The notes under the pieces are model-generated. The model was not told the origin of the DNA and made no database searches. It was given only the letters and a program-made list of their open reading frames with translations. The position numbers were made by a program, and so were the translations under genes. This document shows, one piece after another, positions 44,260 through 53,173 of a stretch of DNA of 64,000 bases. Numbering within the stretch: position 1 is the stretch's first letter; every line of letters begins with the position of its first letter. Source of the DNA: Caulobacter segnis (GTDB lineage: Bacteria > Pseudomonadota > Alphaproteobacteria > Caulobacterales > Caulobacteraceae); the NCBI RefSeq assembly GCF_029543125.1, contig NZ_JARQWW010000002.1, forward strand, positions 186,001 to 250,000, read 5' to 3'.

Positions 44260-45458
44260 TATTTCGCACCCTTCACGGCCGCGACGATCTTCTCGGCGCC
44301 GTCGGACAGATCGTTGGCGGCGATGACGTTCAGGCCGCTTTCGGAGATGATTTTCTTGCCCAGCTCGACGTTCGTGCCTTCGAGACGGACGACCAGCGGA
44401 ACAGCCAGGCCGACTTCCTTCACCGCGGCGATGACGCCCTCGGCGATGATGTCGCAGCGCATGATGCCGCCGAAGATGTTGACCAGGATCCCCTTCACGG
44501 CGGGGTCGGCGGTGATGATCTTGAAGGCCGCGGTGACCTTCTCCTTGCTGGCGCCGCCGCCGACATCGAGGAAGTTGGCCGGCTCGGCGCCGTACAGCTT
44601 GATGATGTCCATGGTGGCCATGGCCAGGCCCGCGCCGTTGACCATGCAGCCGATTTCGCCGTCGAGGGCGATGTAGGCCAGGTCGAACTTCGAGGCTTCG
44701 ATCTCCTTCGGGTCTTCTTCCGAAGTGTCGCGCAGCTCGCGGATGTCCGGGTGACGGAACAGGGCGTTGCCGTCGAAGGACAGCTTGGCGTCCAGAACCC
44801 GCAAGTGGTCGTCAGCGGTGACGATCAGCGGGTTGATCTCCAGCATGGCCATGTCCTTGGCCAGGAACGCCGTATAGAGCTGCGTCAGCAGCGAGGCGGC
44901 TTCCTTGGCCAGGCCGCCGGTCAGACCGAGAGCCTTGGCCAGAGCGCGCTGGTGCGTCGGCCACACGCCGGTGGCGGGGTCGATCGAGAAGGTGTGGATC
45001 TTTTCCGGGGTGGCGTGGGCCACGTCCTCGATGTCCATGCCGCCTTCGGTGGAGCAGACCACCGACACGAAGCTGGTCTCACGATCGACCAGCAGCGACA
45101 GGTAGAATTCCTTGGCGATGGCCGCGCCTTCTTCGATGTAGAGGCGGTTGACCTGCTTGCCCTTCGGGCCGGTCTGATGGGTCACCAGCACGCGGCCGAG
45201 CATCTCCTCGGCGTTGGCCTTGACCTCTTCGACCGACTTGACGACGCGGACGCCGCCCTTGGCGTCGGGGGCGAGGCCCTCGAACTTGCCCTTGCCGCGG
45301 CCGCCGGCGTGGATCTGGCTCTTCACGACGAAGACCGGGCCGCCCAGCTTCTTTGCGGCGTCCTCGGCTTCAGCCGCGGTGAAGGCGGCGAAGCCGCGCG
45401 GAACAGGACAGCCGAACTCTGCGAGGACGGCTTTGGCTTGATGTTCGTGGATGTTCAT
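44259..45458 (-). CDS. sucC: Succinyl-CoA synthetase beta subunit
   Basis: 399-residue ATP-grasp subunit. The N terminus [20 protein letters not shown] is diagnostic. [15 protein letters not shown] belongs to the ATP-grasp fold, LEINPLIVT carries metal ligands, and the C-terminal domain has [17 protein letters not shown]. First gene of the sucCDAB-lpd block. The 156 bases upstream contain a perfect palindrome (45539-45552) and no other gene. AGGAGG-like sequence (ATAGGAGG in the reverse direction) is not clear before the ATG; GGAACC is nearest. Confidence 0.97.
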   Translation of the reverse strand: MNIHEHQAKAVLAEFGCPVPRGFAAFTAAEAEDAAKKLGGPVFVVKSQIHAGGRGKGKFEGLAPDAKGGVRVVKSVEEVKANAEEMLGRVLVTHQTGPKGKQVNRLYIEEGAAIAKEFYLSLLVDRETSFVSVVCSTEGGMDIEDVAHATPEKIHTFSIDPATGVWPTHQRALAKALGLTGGLAKEAASLLTQLYTAFLAKDMAMLEINPLIVTADDHLRVLDAKLSFDGNALFRHPDIRELRDTSEEDPKEIEASKFDLAYIALDGEIGCMVNGAGLAMATMDIIKLYGAEPANFLDVGGGASKEKVTAAFKIITADPAVKGILVNIFGGIMRCDIIAEGVIAAVKEVGLAVPLVVRLEGTNVELGKKIISESGLNVIAANDLSDGAEKIVAAVKGAK

Positions 45459-45538
45459 GAGGTTCCGGTCGCAAATGCGCTGCGGGAAGGTGCGGGCCTT
45501 ATAGGAGGCTCATTTCGCAGGCGCAACCGCAGTAGAGA

Positions 45539-45552
45539 TGACAGCGCTGTCA
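45539..45552. promoter_or_regulatory. Perfect 14-base palindrome upstream of sucC
   Basis: TGACAGCGCTGTCA, centred about 88 bases before the sucC start codon. It is a plausible operator for a dimeric regulator of the TCA operon. Confidence 0.4.
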
Positions 45553-45614
45553 GGGGCAAAACGGCGCAGTTTGGAAGAAAATGCCCCGAACGTCGGTCTT
45601 CGAAAGCGCTGCTT

Positions 45615-46898
45615 CTAATCCACCCAGTCCTTGCGCAGCCGGCGAGAGGCAAGGATCAGCAGCGTAGCGCTCAGGACGTAGAATCCGAGCCCGAAATAGA
45701 TCGCGTACCGCATCGATTCCGCTCCGAAACGGGGCGCCAGAAGATCGGAGACGAAGCCGAAGAACCACAGGCCCACCGCGATCCCCAGCAGGTTGTTGAT
45801 CAGCAGGAACAGCGCCGAGGCGGTTGACCGCATGTTGGCCGGCGCCATGTGTTGAGCCGCGGTGATGACCGGACCCGCCCAGGCCAGGTTCAGGCCGGTG
45901 GGGATCAGGAAGATCAGGAACGACAGGAGCATCGACTTCACGTTCATGGCCAGCAGGAAGCACGGCAGAGCGACCAGGAAGCAGATCGCCGGCACCAGGG
46001 CGTAGGCCCCCTTGTTCTTGCCGCCAAACCGGTCGCCCAGCCAGCCGCCGAGCCAGATGCCGGCCACGCCGCCGAAGAAGGCCACGCCGCTGTAGAACCA
46101 GGACGTCTCGACCAGTGTCAAACCCAGGCTGCGCATGAAGAAGGACGGCAGCCAGAAGGCCACGCCATAACCGCAGACCGACGAGCAGGCCGCGCCGAAC
46201 GACAGCAGCCAGAAGCTGGGCTTGGGCGCCACGGTGCGCACCACCTCGCCCAGGCTGGGCGACTTGGGCGCCGGCGCCTCGACGGCGGGAATGTCCTCGT
46301 AACCGCCGCGGCGGGGATCCTTCACGGTCAGGCGGAAGATCGGCGCGATCAGCACGCCGGCCAGGCCCACGACGATGAAGGCGGTGCGCCAGTCGATGGC
46401 CGCCGCGATCAGGCCGCCGAACAGAACTCCAAGAGCCGTGCCGATGGGGATGCCGAAGGAATAGACCGCCAGGGCCCGCGCGCGCTGCGCCTTGGGGAAA
46501 TAGTCGGCGATCATGGAATAGGCCGGGGCCACGCCGCCCGCCTCCCCCACCCCGACGCCCATGCGGGCCAGGAACAGGGACCAGAAGCCGCCGGCGAAGC
46601 CGCACAGGGCCGTGAACCCGCTCCACAGGGTCAGGGCACCGGTCATGATCCAGGTGCGGCTGAAGCGGTCGGCCATCCAGGCGATCGGCACCGCCAGGGT
46701 CGTGTAGAGCGCCGCGAAGGCCACTCCGCCCATCAGGCCCAGCTGGGTGTCGGTCAGGCCGAGGTCGGCCTTGATCGGCTCCTTCAGGATTCCGAGGATC
46801 TGCCGGTCGAGGAAGTTGAAGGTGTAGACCACCACCAGGATGAACAGGACATAGGCGCGGTAGCGCGGGCTCGGCGCCGGGGTCGTCGGGGTGGTCAT
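45615..46898 (-). CDS. MFS transporter, Spinster-like family
   Basis: 427-residue carrier with about twelve membrane segments. The N-terminal FNFLDRQILGILKEPIKADL with DTQLGLMGG is characteristic of Spinster-type MFS proteins, and the loop ARMGVGVGEAGGVAPAYSMI follows. In Caulobacterales and sphingomonads, such carriers are frequently encoded beside TonB-dependent receptors and act as the inner-membrane step. Here it lies 103 bases downstream of one, with a hairpin between, so it may be expressed at a lower level. Substrate unknown. Confidence 0.88.
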   Translation of the reverse strand: MTTPTTPAPSPRYRAYVLFILVVVYTFNFLDRQILGILKEPIKADLGLTDTQLGLMGGVAFAALYTTLAVPIAWMADRFSRTWIMTGALTLWSGFTALCGFAGGFWSLFLARMGVGVGEAGGVAPAYSMIADYFPKAQRARALAVYSFGIPIGTALGVLFGGLIAAAIDWRTAFIVVGLAGVLIAPIFRLTVKDPRRGGYEDIPAVEAPAPKSPSLGEVVRTVAPKPSFWLLSFGAACSSVCGYGVAFWLPSFFMRSLGLTLVETSWFYSGVAFFGGVAGIWLGGWLGDRFGGKNKGAYALVPAICFLVALPCFLLAMNVKSMLLSFLIFLIPTGLNLAWAGPVITAAQHMAPANMRSTASALFLLINNLLGIAVGLWFFGFVSDLLAPRFGAESMRYAIYFGLGFYVLSATLLILASRRLRKDWVD

Positions 46899-46958
46899 AA
46901 GCGGTCCATCATCATGAAGCTTGGCCGGCAGTCTTGCAGACTGTCAGCGAACAAGGAA

Positions 46959-46990
46959 AGGGCGGCGGCTCCTTCCGAAACCGCCGCCCT
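46959..46990 (-). terminator. Hairpin between the TonB-dependent receptor and MFS genes
   Basis: Perfect 10-bp GC stem (46959-46968 with 46981-46990), 12-base loop, followed on the minus strand by TTTCCTTG. It begins 11 bases after the receptor stop and could partly terminate or act as an mRNA-stability end between the two genes. Confidence 0.6.
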
Positions 46991-47001
46991 CGTAAGCTGT
47001 C

Positions 47002-49215
47002 TTAGAACTTGTACTGGATCGTCGCGGTCCAGGTCCGCGGCGGGCCGTAGAAGCCGATGATCGAGTTGTTGTAGGTCGCGCCCGGGAAGCTGTAGCCGCC
47101 GACGCGGTATTCCTCGTCAGTCAGGTTCTTGCCGTACACGCCGACCTGCCACTGATCGCCCGGCGCATCCCAGACCACGCCCAGATCGACCAGGGTGTAG
47201 GCCTTCTGGTCGAGGATCGGGTCCGCCACGTCGAACAGGTGGTAGTCGCCGCGATAGGACAGCGACGGGGTCACGCGCAGCGTGCCGCCCGCCAGGGCCG
47301 TCTTGTAGGTGACGCCCAGATAGCCCGACCATTCCGGCGAGTTCTGGAACTCGCGGGTGTTCGAGATGTCGACCGGCGTGCCGGTGATGTTGGTGATGAA
47401 TTCGTCGAACTCGGCGTTCAGGTAGCCGACCGCGAAGTTGGCGGTCAGGCTTTGGCTCAGATAGGCCGAACCTTCGAACTCCAGACCCCAGATGGTCGAG
47501 GCGCCGGCGTTGTCGACGATGGAGGCGATGCCCACCTGCGGCGGCGTCGCGACCTGCTGAGTCGTGATCTGCTGGTCCTTGTAGTCGGAATAGAACCAGG
47601 CCGAGCTGAACTGCAGGCGGCGGTCGAGGAGCGAACCCTTCAGGCCGATTTCATAGGCCTTCACCGTTTCCGGCTCGTAGCCGTTCACCGTCTGCGGGGT
47701 CAGGAAGGCGTCGCCGCGCATGTCCCAACCGCCCGACTTGAAGCCGTCGCTGTACGAGGCGTAGGCGGTCAGCTCGTCGCTCAGCTCGTAGGAGACGCTG
47801 ATGCGCGGGGTGAACTCCTCGAAGTCCTTCTCCGCCACGTAGTTGGTGCGGGTCTGCAGGATGGCGCGCGGGGCGCCGCCCAGAACCGGGCTGCGCGTGG
47901 CGCCCAGATAGAAGGCGCGGAACACGTTGGCGTTCTTGCTGTCCTGCGTCCAGCGGCCGCCCACCGAGGCCTTCAGACGGTCGGTGATGTCGAAGCTGAC
48001 GTCGGCGAAAGCGGCCAGCGAGGTTGTCGACACCTTGCCGGACGAGTTGATGGCCAGGCCCAGGTTGCCGGCGACAGTGTCGAAGGCGCCCTTGGCGTAG
48101 CCGTTCATGTAGTACACGCCCGCCACGCCCTGGACGCGGTCGGTGGCGAACTGGACCTGGAACTCCTGGCTGAACTGCTCGTCGGCGTAGAAGGCCGGGA
48201 TGTCGAGCGTCGGGGCCGGGGTGTTGTCGAAGTCGATGATGGTGTCGGTGTAGCTTTCACGGCCGGCGGTGATCGACTTCAGGGTGATGACGTCGTTGAC
48301 GTTCCACTGACCGGTCAGCGACCAGCCTTCGGTGTCGACCTTGTTCTTGCCGGTGATCCCGGCGCGGGTGTCGTAGACGTCGTCCAAGATCTGGGCGTCG
48401 GCGCCGACGCCGGCGGTCTCGCGGTGACCGTGACGCGGGTTCGAGTTGTCCTCGACCTTGTCGTAGGCGAAGCGGAAGAACAGGTCGTCGGTCGGCGCAT
48501 ACTCGGCGCTGGCGCGATAGGCGAAGACATCCTTGTCGTAGTGCTCTTCACCGGTGTTCAGGTTCTTGCCGAAGCCGTCGCGGTCATACGACGCGACCGA
48601 ACCGCCGATGGCCAGCTTGTCGGTCAGCGGCACCGAGCCGGTGACCACAACGTCGCGCTGGTCGTAGGAGCCGAGCGAGCCGCGCGCGGTGAACTGCGGA
48701 CGGGTCAGGTCGAGCTTCTTGGTGACGTACTTGATCGCGCCGCCGATGGTGTTGCGGCCGTACAGCGTGCCTTGCGGGCCACGCAGCACTTCGATGCGCT
48801 CGATGTCGAAGATGTCGAGCACCGCGCCCTGCGGACGGGCCACATAGACGTCGTCCACATAGAGACCGACGCCGGGCTCGAAGCCCCACAGCGGGTCCTG
48901 CTGGCCGACGCCGCGGATGAAGGAGATCAGGGTCGAGTTGGAGCCGCGGGCCACCTGAACGGTCGCGTTCGGGGTCTGCTGCTGCAGGGTGGTGATGTCG
49001 GAGGCGCCCATGGCTTCCAGGCGCTCGGCGCCCAGGGCCGAGACCGAGACCGGGACGTCCTTCAGCGACTCTTCACGGCGGCGGGCCGTGACGACGACTT
49101 CCTCGATGTTGAAGCTGGTTTCGGTGGCGGGCGCGGCGTCCTGCGCAACGGCGCCAGAGGCGAACGCGACTTGCGCCGCGCCGGCGAGCAGCGCGACTTT
49201 CAGAATGGATTTCAT
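47002..49215 (-). CDS. TonB-dependent outer-membrane receptor
   Basis: 737-residue receptor. The signal peptide is about residues 1-24 (SILKVALLAGAAQVAFASGAVA). The TonB box region is FNIEEVVVTARRREE, the plug has SVSALGAERLEAMGASDI and GFEPGVGLYVDDVYVARPQG, and DIERIEVLRGPQGTLYGRNT is diagnostic. The barrel ends in aromatic WTATIQYKF, with the terminal Phe needed for assembly. Start chosen at 49215 because AGGGAGG is nine bases upstream; the ATG at 49224 abuts that sequence. The plug type (with VYVARPQGA) is that of the large Caulobacter/sphingomonad family; substrate unknown. The TetR gene lies upstream. Confidence 0.93.
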   Translation of the reverse strand: MKSILKVALLAGAAQVAFASGAVAQDAAPATETSFNIEEVVVTARRREESLKDVPVSVSALGAERLEAMGASDITTLQQQTPNATVQVARGSNSTLISFIRGVGQQDPLWGFEPGVGLYVDDVYVARPQGAVLDIFDIERIEVLRGPQGTLYGRNTIGGAIKYVTKKLDLTRPQFTARGSLGSYDQRDVVVTGSVPLTDKLAIGGSVASYDRDGFGKNLNTGEEHYDKDVFAYRASAEYAPTDDLFFRFAYDKVEDNSNPRHGHRETAGVGADAQILDDVYDTRAGITGKNKVDTEGWSLTGQWNVNDVITLKSITAGRESYTDTIIDFDNTPAPTLDIPAFYADEQFSQEFQVQFATDRVQGVAGVYYMNGYAKGAFDTVAGNLGLAINSSGKVSTTSLAAFADVSFDITDRLKASVGGRWTQDSKNANVFRAFYLGATRSPVLGGAPRAILQTRTNYVAEKDFEEFTPRISVSYELSDELTAYASYSDGFKSGGWDMRGDAFLTPQTVNGYEPETVKAYEIGLKGSLLDRRLQFSSAWFYSDYKDQQITTQQVATPPQVGIASIVDNAGASTIWGLEFEGSAYLSQSLTANFAVGYLNAEFDEFITNITGTPVDISNTREFQNSPEWSGYLGVTYKTALAGGTLRVTPSLSYRGDYHLFDVADPILDQKAYTLVDLGVVWDAPGDQWQVGVYGKNLTDEEYRVGGYSFPGATYNNSIIGFYGPPRTWTATIQYKF

Positions 49216-49257
49216 AATCCTCATCCTCCCTAGCGCCGTTCGTCGGTCGCCTTGTTG

Positions 49258-49283
49258 ATTCGCAAATTCATCGAAGTGCGAAT
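49258..49283. promoter_or_regulatory. Inverted repeat upstream of the TonB-dependent receptor, candidate TetR operator
   Basis: ATTCGCA (49258-49264) and TGCGAAT (49277-49283) form perfect seven-base arms with a 12-base spacer, 43 bases before the receptor start. A related five-base repeat, GTCGC-N6-GCGAC, is at 49312-49327. Confidence 0.45.
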
Positions 49284-49391
49284 TAGGGGAAGTTCTTGCG
49301 GAAGATCGTTCGTCGCGAAAGTGCGACCGAACGCAGCATGATTATTTTTCACCAGTTGATGAATTGGCGCCACAGTGAGGTCGGCGCTGCG

Positions 49392-50090
49392 TCAGCCCTT
49401 GTTGCGGACAGCCACGGCCTCGAACCCGGCGGCGCAGTAGGCGAACAACCGGGCGCGGATGGCCGACAGGTCGCTGGACCGGCACAGGCCGTCGGACAGA
49501 GCGTCGATGCGCCCCGTCTCGGACAGGGCCAGCATCATCGAGCCGGTCAGGAATTCGTAGCACCAGAACAGATCCGCGCGGCTGGCCTTGGGCAGGGCCC
49601 GCCCCAACGCATCCACCAGGCGCCGCACCACCGGATCGAAGAAGCGGTGCATGGTGTCGCCGCCCCAGCCTGGGGTGTTGTTCACCTGGGCCACCAGGGC
49701 GAAGTAGCTCTTCCAGCCCGGCCCGCCGTTTTCCGAGATGCGCAGCAGGGGATCGATGAAGGCCTCGATCACCCCCTCGCTGGTCAGGACGCCGCCAGCC
49801 GCCTTTTCGTAAGCGTCCATGGAGGCGACCCGCTCGCGGTTCAGTATCTCCGCCCGGCGCAGGAACACCGCGTCGAACAGCTCGCGCTTGGCGCCGAAAT
49901 AGTAGTGGATCAGGGCGGTGTCGACGCCGGCCTCGGCCGCCACCTGGCGAGTGGTCACGCCGTAAAAGCCATGACGCGCGAACAGCTGCTCGGCCGAGTC
50001 GAGGATCGTCTCCTTCAGATCCAGCCCGGCGTGTTTCGACGGGCGGCCCCGGCCGCTTGCGCGGGGCTTTTTCGGCGTAGCAGCGTTCAT
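49392..50090 (-). CDS. TetR-family regulator upstream of the TonB-dependent receptor
   Basis: 232-residue regulator. The basic N terminus KKPRASGRGRPSKHAG is followed by the helix-turn-helix ILDSAEQLFARHGFYGVTTR and VAAEAGVDTALIHYYFGAK. The C-terminal domain is of the TetR_C type seen in fatty-acid and xenobiotic responsive regulators, with YFALVAQVNNTPGWGG. It is encoded in the same direction as the receptor, 176 bases upstream of it, with an inverted repeat between, suggesting control of the uptake module. Ligand unknown. Confidence 0.88.
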   Translation of the reverse strand: MNAATPKKPRASGRGRPSKHAGLDLKETILDSAEQLFARHGFYGVTTRQVAAEAGVDTALIHYYFGAKRELFDAVFLRRAEILNRERVASMDAYEKAAGGVLTSEGVIEAFIDPLLRISENGGPGWKSYFALVAQVNNTPGWGGDTMHRFFDPVVRRLVDALGRALPKASRADLFWCYEFLTGSMMLALSETGRIDALSDGLCRSSDLSAIRARLFAYCAAGFEAVAVRNKG

Positions 50091-50128
50091 GGCCCCGTTC
50101 GTAGGCCCGCAGCCTCACCATTGGCAAG

Positions 50129-50695
50129 TTAGCCGAACACCACCGCCCACATCAGCCGCCCAGGCAGGAAGGCCGTGATCCCGGCGATGACAAGGCCGCC
50201 GACGAACAGGCCGGTCATCATCCGCCCATGGATCCGCACCTTGTGCTTGCGGGCCATGGCGACCGCGAACGGCAGGGCGACCAGGGTCCAGCCGGCGAAC
50301 AGATGCAGGAAGCTGAAATGGCCGGGACGGATCGACGAGATGAACAGCGACGAGATCGCCGCCGCCGCCATGGCGACCACCCAGGTCCAGCCGAGGACGC
50401 GATGCTTCGTGTCGCCCTTGATCCCGGTCAGCACCGCGCCGCCGATCACCAGGGCGACCGTGACCGCCGCCACGTGAATCTGGATCGCCAGCGACGCCCG
50501 CGCCAGCAGCGAAAGATCGGGCAGGTGCGGCGCCCAGTTCAGTTCGCTGACGTGGCGCAAGAACATCGCGGCCCGATCGCCCATGGCCAGCCAGGTCACC
50601 GCCACGGTGACGCCGATGGCGATGACCGCAGTCCTGATCAGGTTGCGGACCCCGCCCAGGTTTGCGGTTCCGGTTTGCGGCGAATGCTGCGACAT
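50129..50695 (-). CDS. DUF2306 membrane protein
   Basis: 188-residue membrane protein with about five hydrophobic segments: LIRTAVIAIGVTVAVTWLAM, then SLAIQIHVAAVTVALVIGGA, VLGWTWVVAMAAAAISSLFI, LHLFAGWTLVALPFAVAMA and a last segment VGGLVIAGITAFLPG. His residues flank the segments (IQIHVAA, LHLFAG, VRIHGRMMTG), a pattern seen in DUF2306 and other small membrane haem or redox proteins. Start at ATG 50695 (MSQHSPQTG). Divergent from the LytTR regulator gene, with 129 bases between, which suggests control by it. Confidence 0.8.
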   Translation of the reverse strand: MSQHSPQTGTANLGGVRNLIRTAVIAIGVTVAVTWLAMGDRAAMFLRHVSELNWAPHLPDLSLLARASLAIQIHVAAVTVALVIGGAVLTGIKGDTKHRVLGWTWVVAMAAAAISSLFISSIRPGHFSFLHLFAGWTLVALPFAVAMARKHKVRIHGRMMTGLFVGGLVIAGITAFLPGRLMWAVVFG

Positions 50696-50824
50696 CTTCG
50701 ATCTCCGTTCGGCGGTGCTTGCCGGACGAGCGCTAGACGGGGCCTGGACGGGGTGCATTCCAAGGTGCGTGAAGGGGCGTCTGAAATTCGCGGTCGAACA
50801 GGCGCCGCCGTTCGCGAAGCGCGA

Positions 50825-51562
50825 ATGGACGGGCCGCACATCTGGCGCGGATTGGCCTTCGCCGCCGGCGCCGGTGTTTTTCTCGCCATCGTCGGAGCCT
50901 TCGGGACCGACGACACGCCGCTGGCGTCAAGGCTCGCCTTCTGGGTCGGCACCTCCGTGCTGGGAGGTCTGGCCGGAAATCTGACGGCCCGGCACGTGGC
51001 CATGCGAGGCCTGTTCGACGAGCGTCCATGGCTGGCGGGCGGCTTGATCGTCGCGATCCTGACCCCGCCCGGAACACTCATCGTCTGGTTGAGCTCGGCG
51101 CTGGCCTTTGGTCACGCGGTCCGGCTGAGGGACATCCCCGGCTTCTTCATCTCGGTGATTGTGGTGACCGTGGCGATGACCCTGCTCAGCTACTTCATCA
51201 CTCGCCCGCAGAACTCCCTCACCACCGCCGCTCCGGCCGAGGCTGAACCGCCCCGCTTCCTGGAACGCCTGCCCCTGAAACTGCGCGGCGCGACCCTCTA
51301 CGCGGTGGAGGCGGAGGATCACTATCTGCGCCTGCACACCGATCGGGGACAGGAGCTGATCCTGATGCGGCTGTCAGACGCCGTGACCGAGCTGGCGGGG
51401 ATCGAAGGCGCCCAGACGCACCGCTCCTGGTGGGTGGCGCGCGAGGCGCTTGCCGACGCACGGCGCGGTGACGGCCGGGCGACCTTGACCCTCAAGTCCG
51501 GCGTGAAGGTTCCGGTCAGCCGCGCCTACGCCAAGGCCCTGCGCGAGGCCGGCTGGTTCTAG
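50825..51562 (+). CDS. Membrane-anchored LytTR-domain transcriptional regulator
   Basis: 245 residues. Four membrane segments (about 9-26, 35-52, 70-92, 105-125) are followed by a C-terminal LytTR DNA-binding domain (about 145-243) with LRGATLYAVEAEDHYLRLHT, and THRSWWVAREAL, the family's conserved strand and loop. LytTR proteins bind paired direct repeats. With its DNA-binding domain tied to the membrane, it could respond to a membrane signal or to the divergent DUF2306 protein. Start at ATG 50825; the weak ribosome site leaves this uncertain. Convergent with the GNAT gene through CTAG (51559-51562). Confidence 0.87.
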   Translation: MDGPHIWRGLAFAAGAGVFLAIVGAFGTDDTPLASRLAFWVGTSVLGGLAGNLTARHVAMRGLFDERPWLAGGLIVAILTPPGTLIVWLSSALAFGHAVRLRDIPGFFISVIVVTVAMTLLSYFITRPQNSLTTAAPAEAEPPRFLERLPLKLRGATLYAVEAEDHYLRLHTDRGQELILMRLSDAVTELAGIEGAQTHRSWWVAREALADARRGDGRATLTLKSGVKVPVSRAYAKALREAGWF

Positions 51563-52110
51563 GCCGGCTTGCGCCGCGCCCGCCATTGGTCGGCGGTCTG
51601 GCCCCAGGCTTCCACATTGAAGCCATCCAGAGGCGGCGGCAGCCGTGTGGCGCCCCGGTTGGTCGACCCCAGACGCTGAGCCACCTTCTGCGAGCCGGCA
51701 TTCTCCGGGTCGATGGTGTGGATCACGTCATCCCAACCGAGCACGTCGACCGCGAAGTCCATGCAGGCGGCAGCCGCCTCGACCGCATAGCCCTTGCCCC
51801 ACGAATGGCGCGACAGGCCCCAGCCGATCTCCGTGCCGGGCCAGCCGTCCGGCCGCCAAGGGCCGATGCGGCCCACCCAGCGGCCGCTGGACTTCTCTAT
51901 CACCGAGAACATGGAGAAGCCCTGCAGCACCCATGAACCGGTCACCGCCGCCATCACGCGCCAGGTCTGCTCGCGCCCCATGGCGCCGCCGATAAAACGA
52001 GCGACTTCCTCATCGGCCATCATGGCCGACCAGGGATCCAGATCCTCCGCGCGCGGAATGCGCAGCAGCAGGCGTTCGGTCTCCAGCGTCAGGTTCGGAT
52101 CGAAGGTCAT
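51559..52110 (-). CDS. GNAT-family N-acetyltransferase
   Basis: 183-residue acetyltransferase of the RimJ/RimL-like type. LTLETERLLLRIPRAEDLDP opens the fold, and IGPWRPDGWPGTEIGWGLSR is followed by the acetyl-CoA loop HSWGKGYAVEAAAACMDFA. ENAGSQKVAQRLG is the conserved C-terminal helix. Acts on protein N termini or small molecules; substrate unknown. Its ATG overlaps the nitronate monooxygenase stop as ATGA (52107-52110). Confidence 0.9.
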   Translation of the reverse strand: MTFDPNLTLETERLLLRIPRAEDLDPWSAMMADEEVARFIGGAMGREQTWRVMAAVTGSWVLQGFSMFSVIEKSSGRWVGRIGPWRPDGWPGTEIGWGLSRHSWGKGYAVEAAAACMDFAVDVLGWDDVIHTIDPENAGSQKVAQRLGSTNRGATRLPPPLDGFNVEAWGQTADQWRARRKPA

Positions 52111-53099
52111 GCGATCTTGGTAGAAGCTTGGCCGTTCGCCCGCAAGGCGGCGACCCGGTCGATGGCGGCGACCGCCTCGTCCACCAGATTGCGGACGATC
52201 TCGCCCGCCGGCAGCACCTCCCGAACGCCCCCGGCGGACTGACCCATGGCGAGGCAGGAGCGGTCGATATCGAGCCCCTCGGTCTGGCCGCCGATGCCGC
52301 CCATGACACCGGTCTGGATCGAGTGAATGGCCTGCTGCGGAAAAGGTTGGATCTCGGCGGCGCGAGCCTCCCAGTCCTCTACATACGGGTTCTTCAGCAC
52401 GCGCATCGGCTTGCCCGAATAGCTGCGCGTGCGGACGGTATCCTCGTCGGCGGCGTCGAGGATCGCCTGACGATAGACCGCGCCGGAATGCGCCTCGTCG
52501 GAGGCGATGAACCGCGTGCCCATCCAAACGCCTTGCGCGCCGAGAGCCAGAGCCGCGGCCAATCCCCGGCCGTCATGCAGGCCGCCCGCCGCGATCACGG
52601 GAATGTCCACGGCCTCCACCGCCTGGGCGACCAGGGGCAAGGTGCCGACCAGACCGGTATGGCCGCCCCCCTCTCCGCCCTGGCAGATCACCGCGTCACA
52701 GCCGGCGGCCTGAGCCTTCACCGCGTGCTTCACCGCCCCACAGACCACCATGACCTTGAGCCCCGCGTCCTTGAGGCGGGCGATGATCGGCGCGGGCACG
52801 CCAAGCCCCGCCACGAAACTGGAGGCGCCGCCGGCGATGATCACCTCGACGCTGGCGGTCAGGGCGTCCGGCGTGGCGGCCAGCAGGTCGACGCCGAACG
52901 GCTTGTCGGTCAGCTCGCGCACCTTGCGCATCTGGCCGGCGATGAAGTCGGGCGACGTGCCGGCCATGCCCAGCACGCCATAGCCGCCGGCGTTGGAGAC
53001 CGCCGCCGCCAGCTCGGCGTAGGACACCCCGCACATGCCGGCGAGCAGGATCGGATGCTCGATCTGCAGAAGATCGCAAAGCGGCGTGCGCAGCCCCAT
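52107..53099 (-). CDS. Nitronate monooxygenase family flavoprotein
   Basis: 330-residue FMN-dependent TIM-barrel protein. LQIEHPILLAGMCGVSYAEL opens the barrel; AGGYGVLGMAG and the flavin-binding CDAVICQGGEGGGHTG are hallmarks, along with IPVIAAGGLHDGRGLAAALA and GAQGVWMGTRFIAS. Family members oxidise propionate-3-nitronate or related nitroalkanes, or act as enoyl reductases (FabK-like); the GGHTG motif supports the former. Cotranslated with the GNAT gene. Confidence 0.88.
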   Translation of the reverse strand: MGLRTPLCDLLQIEHPILLAGMCGVSYAELAAAVSNAGGYGVLGMAGTSPDFIAGQMRKVRELTDKPFGVDLLAATPDALTASVEVIIAGGASSFVAGLGVPAPIIARLKDAGLKVMVVCGAVKHAVKAQAAGCDAVICQGGEGGGHTGLVGTLPLVAQAVEAVDIPVIAAGGLHDGRGLAAALALGAQGVWMGTRFIASDEAHSGAVYRQAILDAADEDTVRTRSYSGKPMRVLKNPYVEDWEARAAEIQPFPQQAIHSIQTGVMGGIGGQTEGLDIDRSCLAMGQSAGGVREVLPAGEIVRNLVDEAVAAIDRVAALRANGQASTKIA

Positions 53100-53173
53100 C
53101 GGCCGTCCTCCCGTTGTTTTGCGGGAGCATGAGGCCGCCGACAGCGGCCCCGCAATGGTGACCCGACGTCAGC

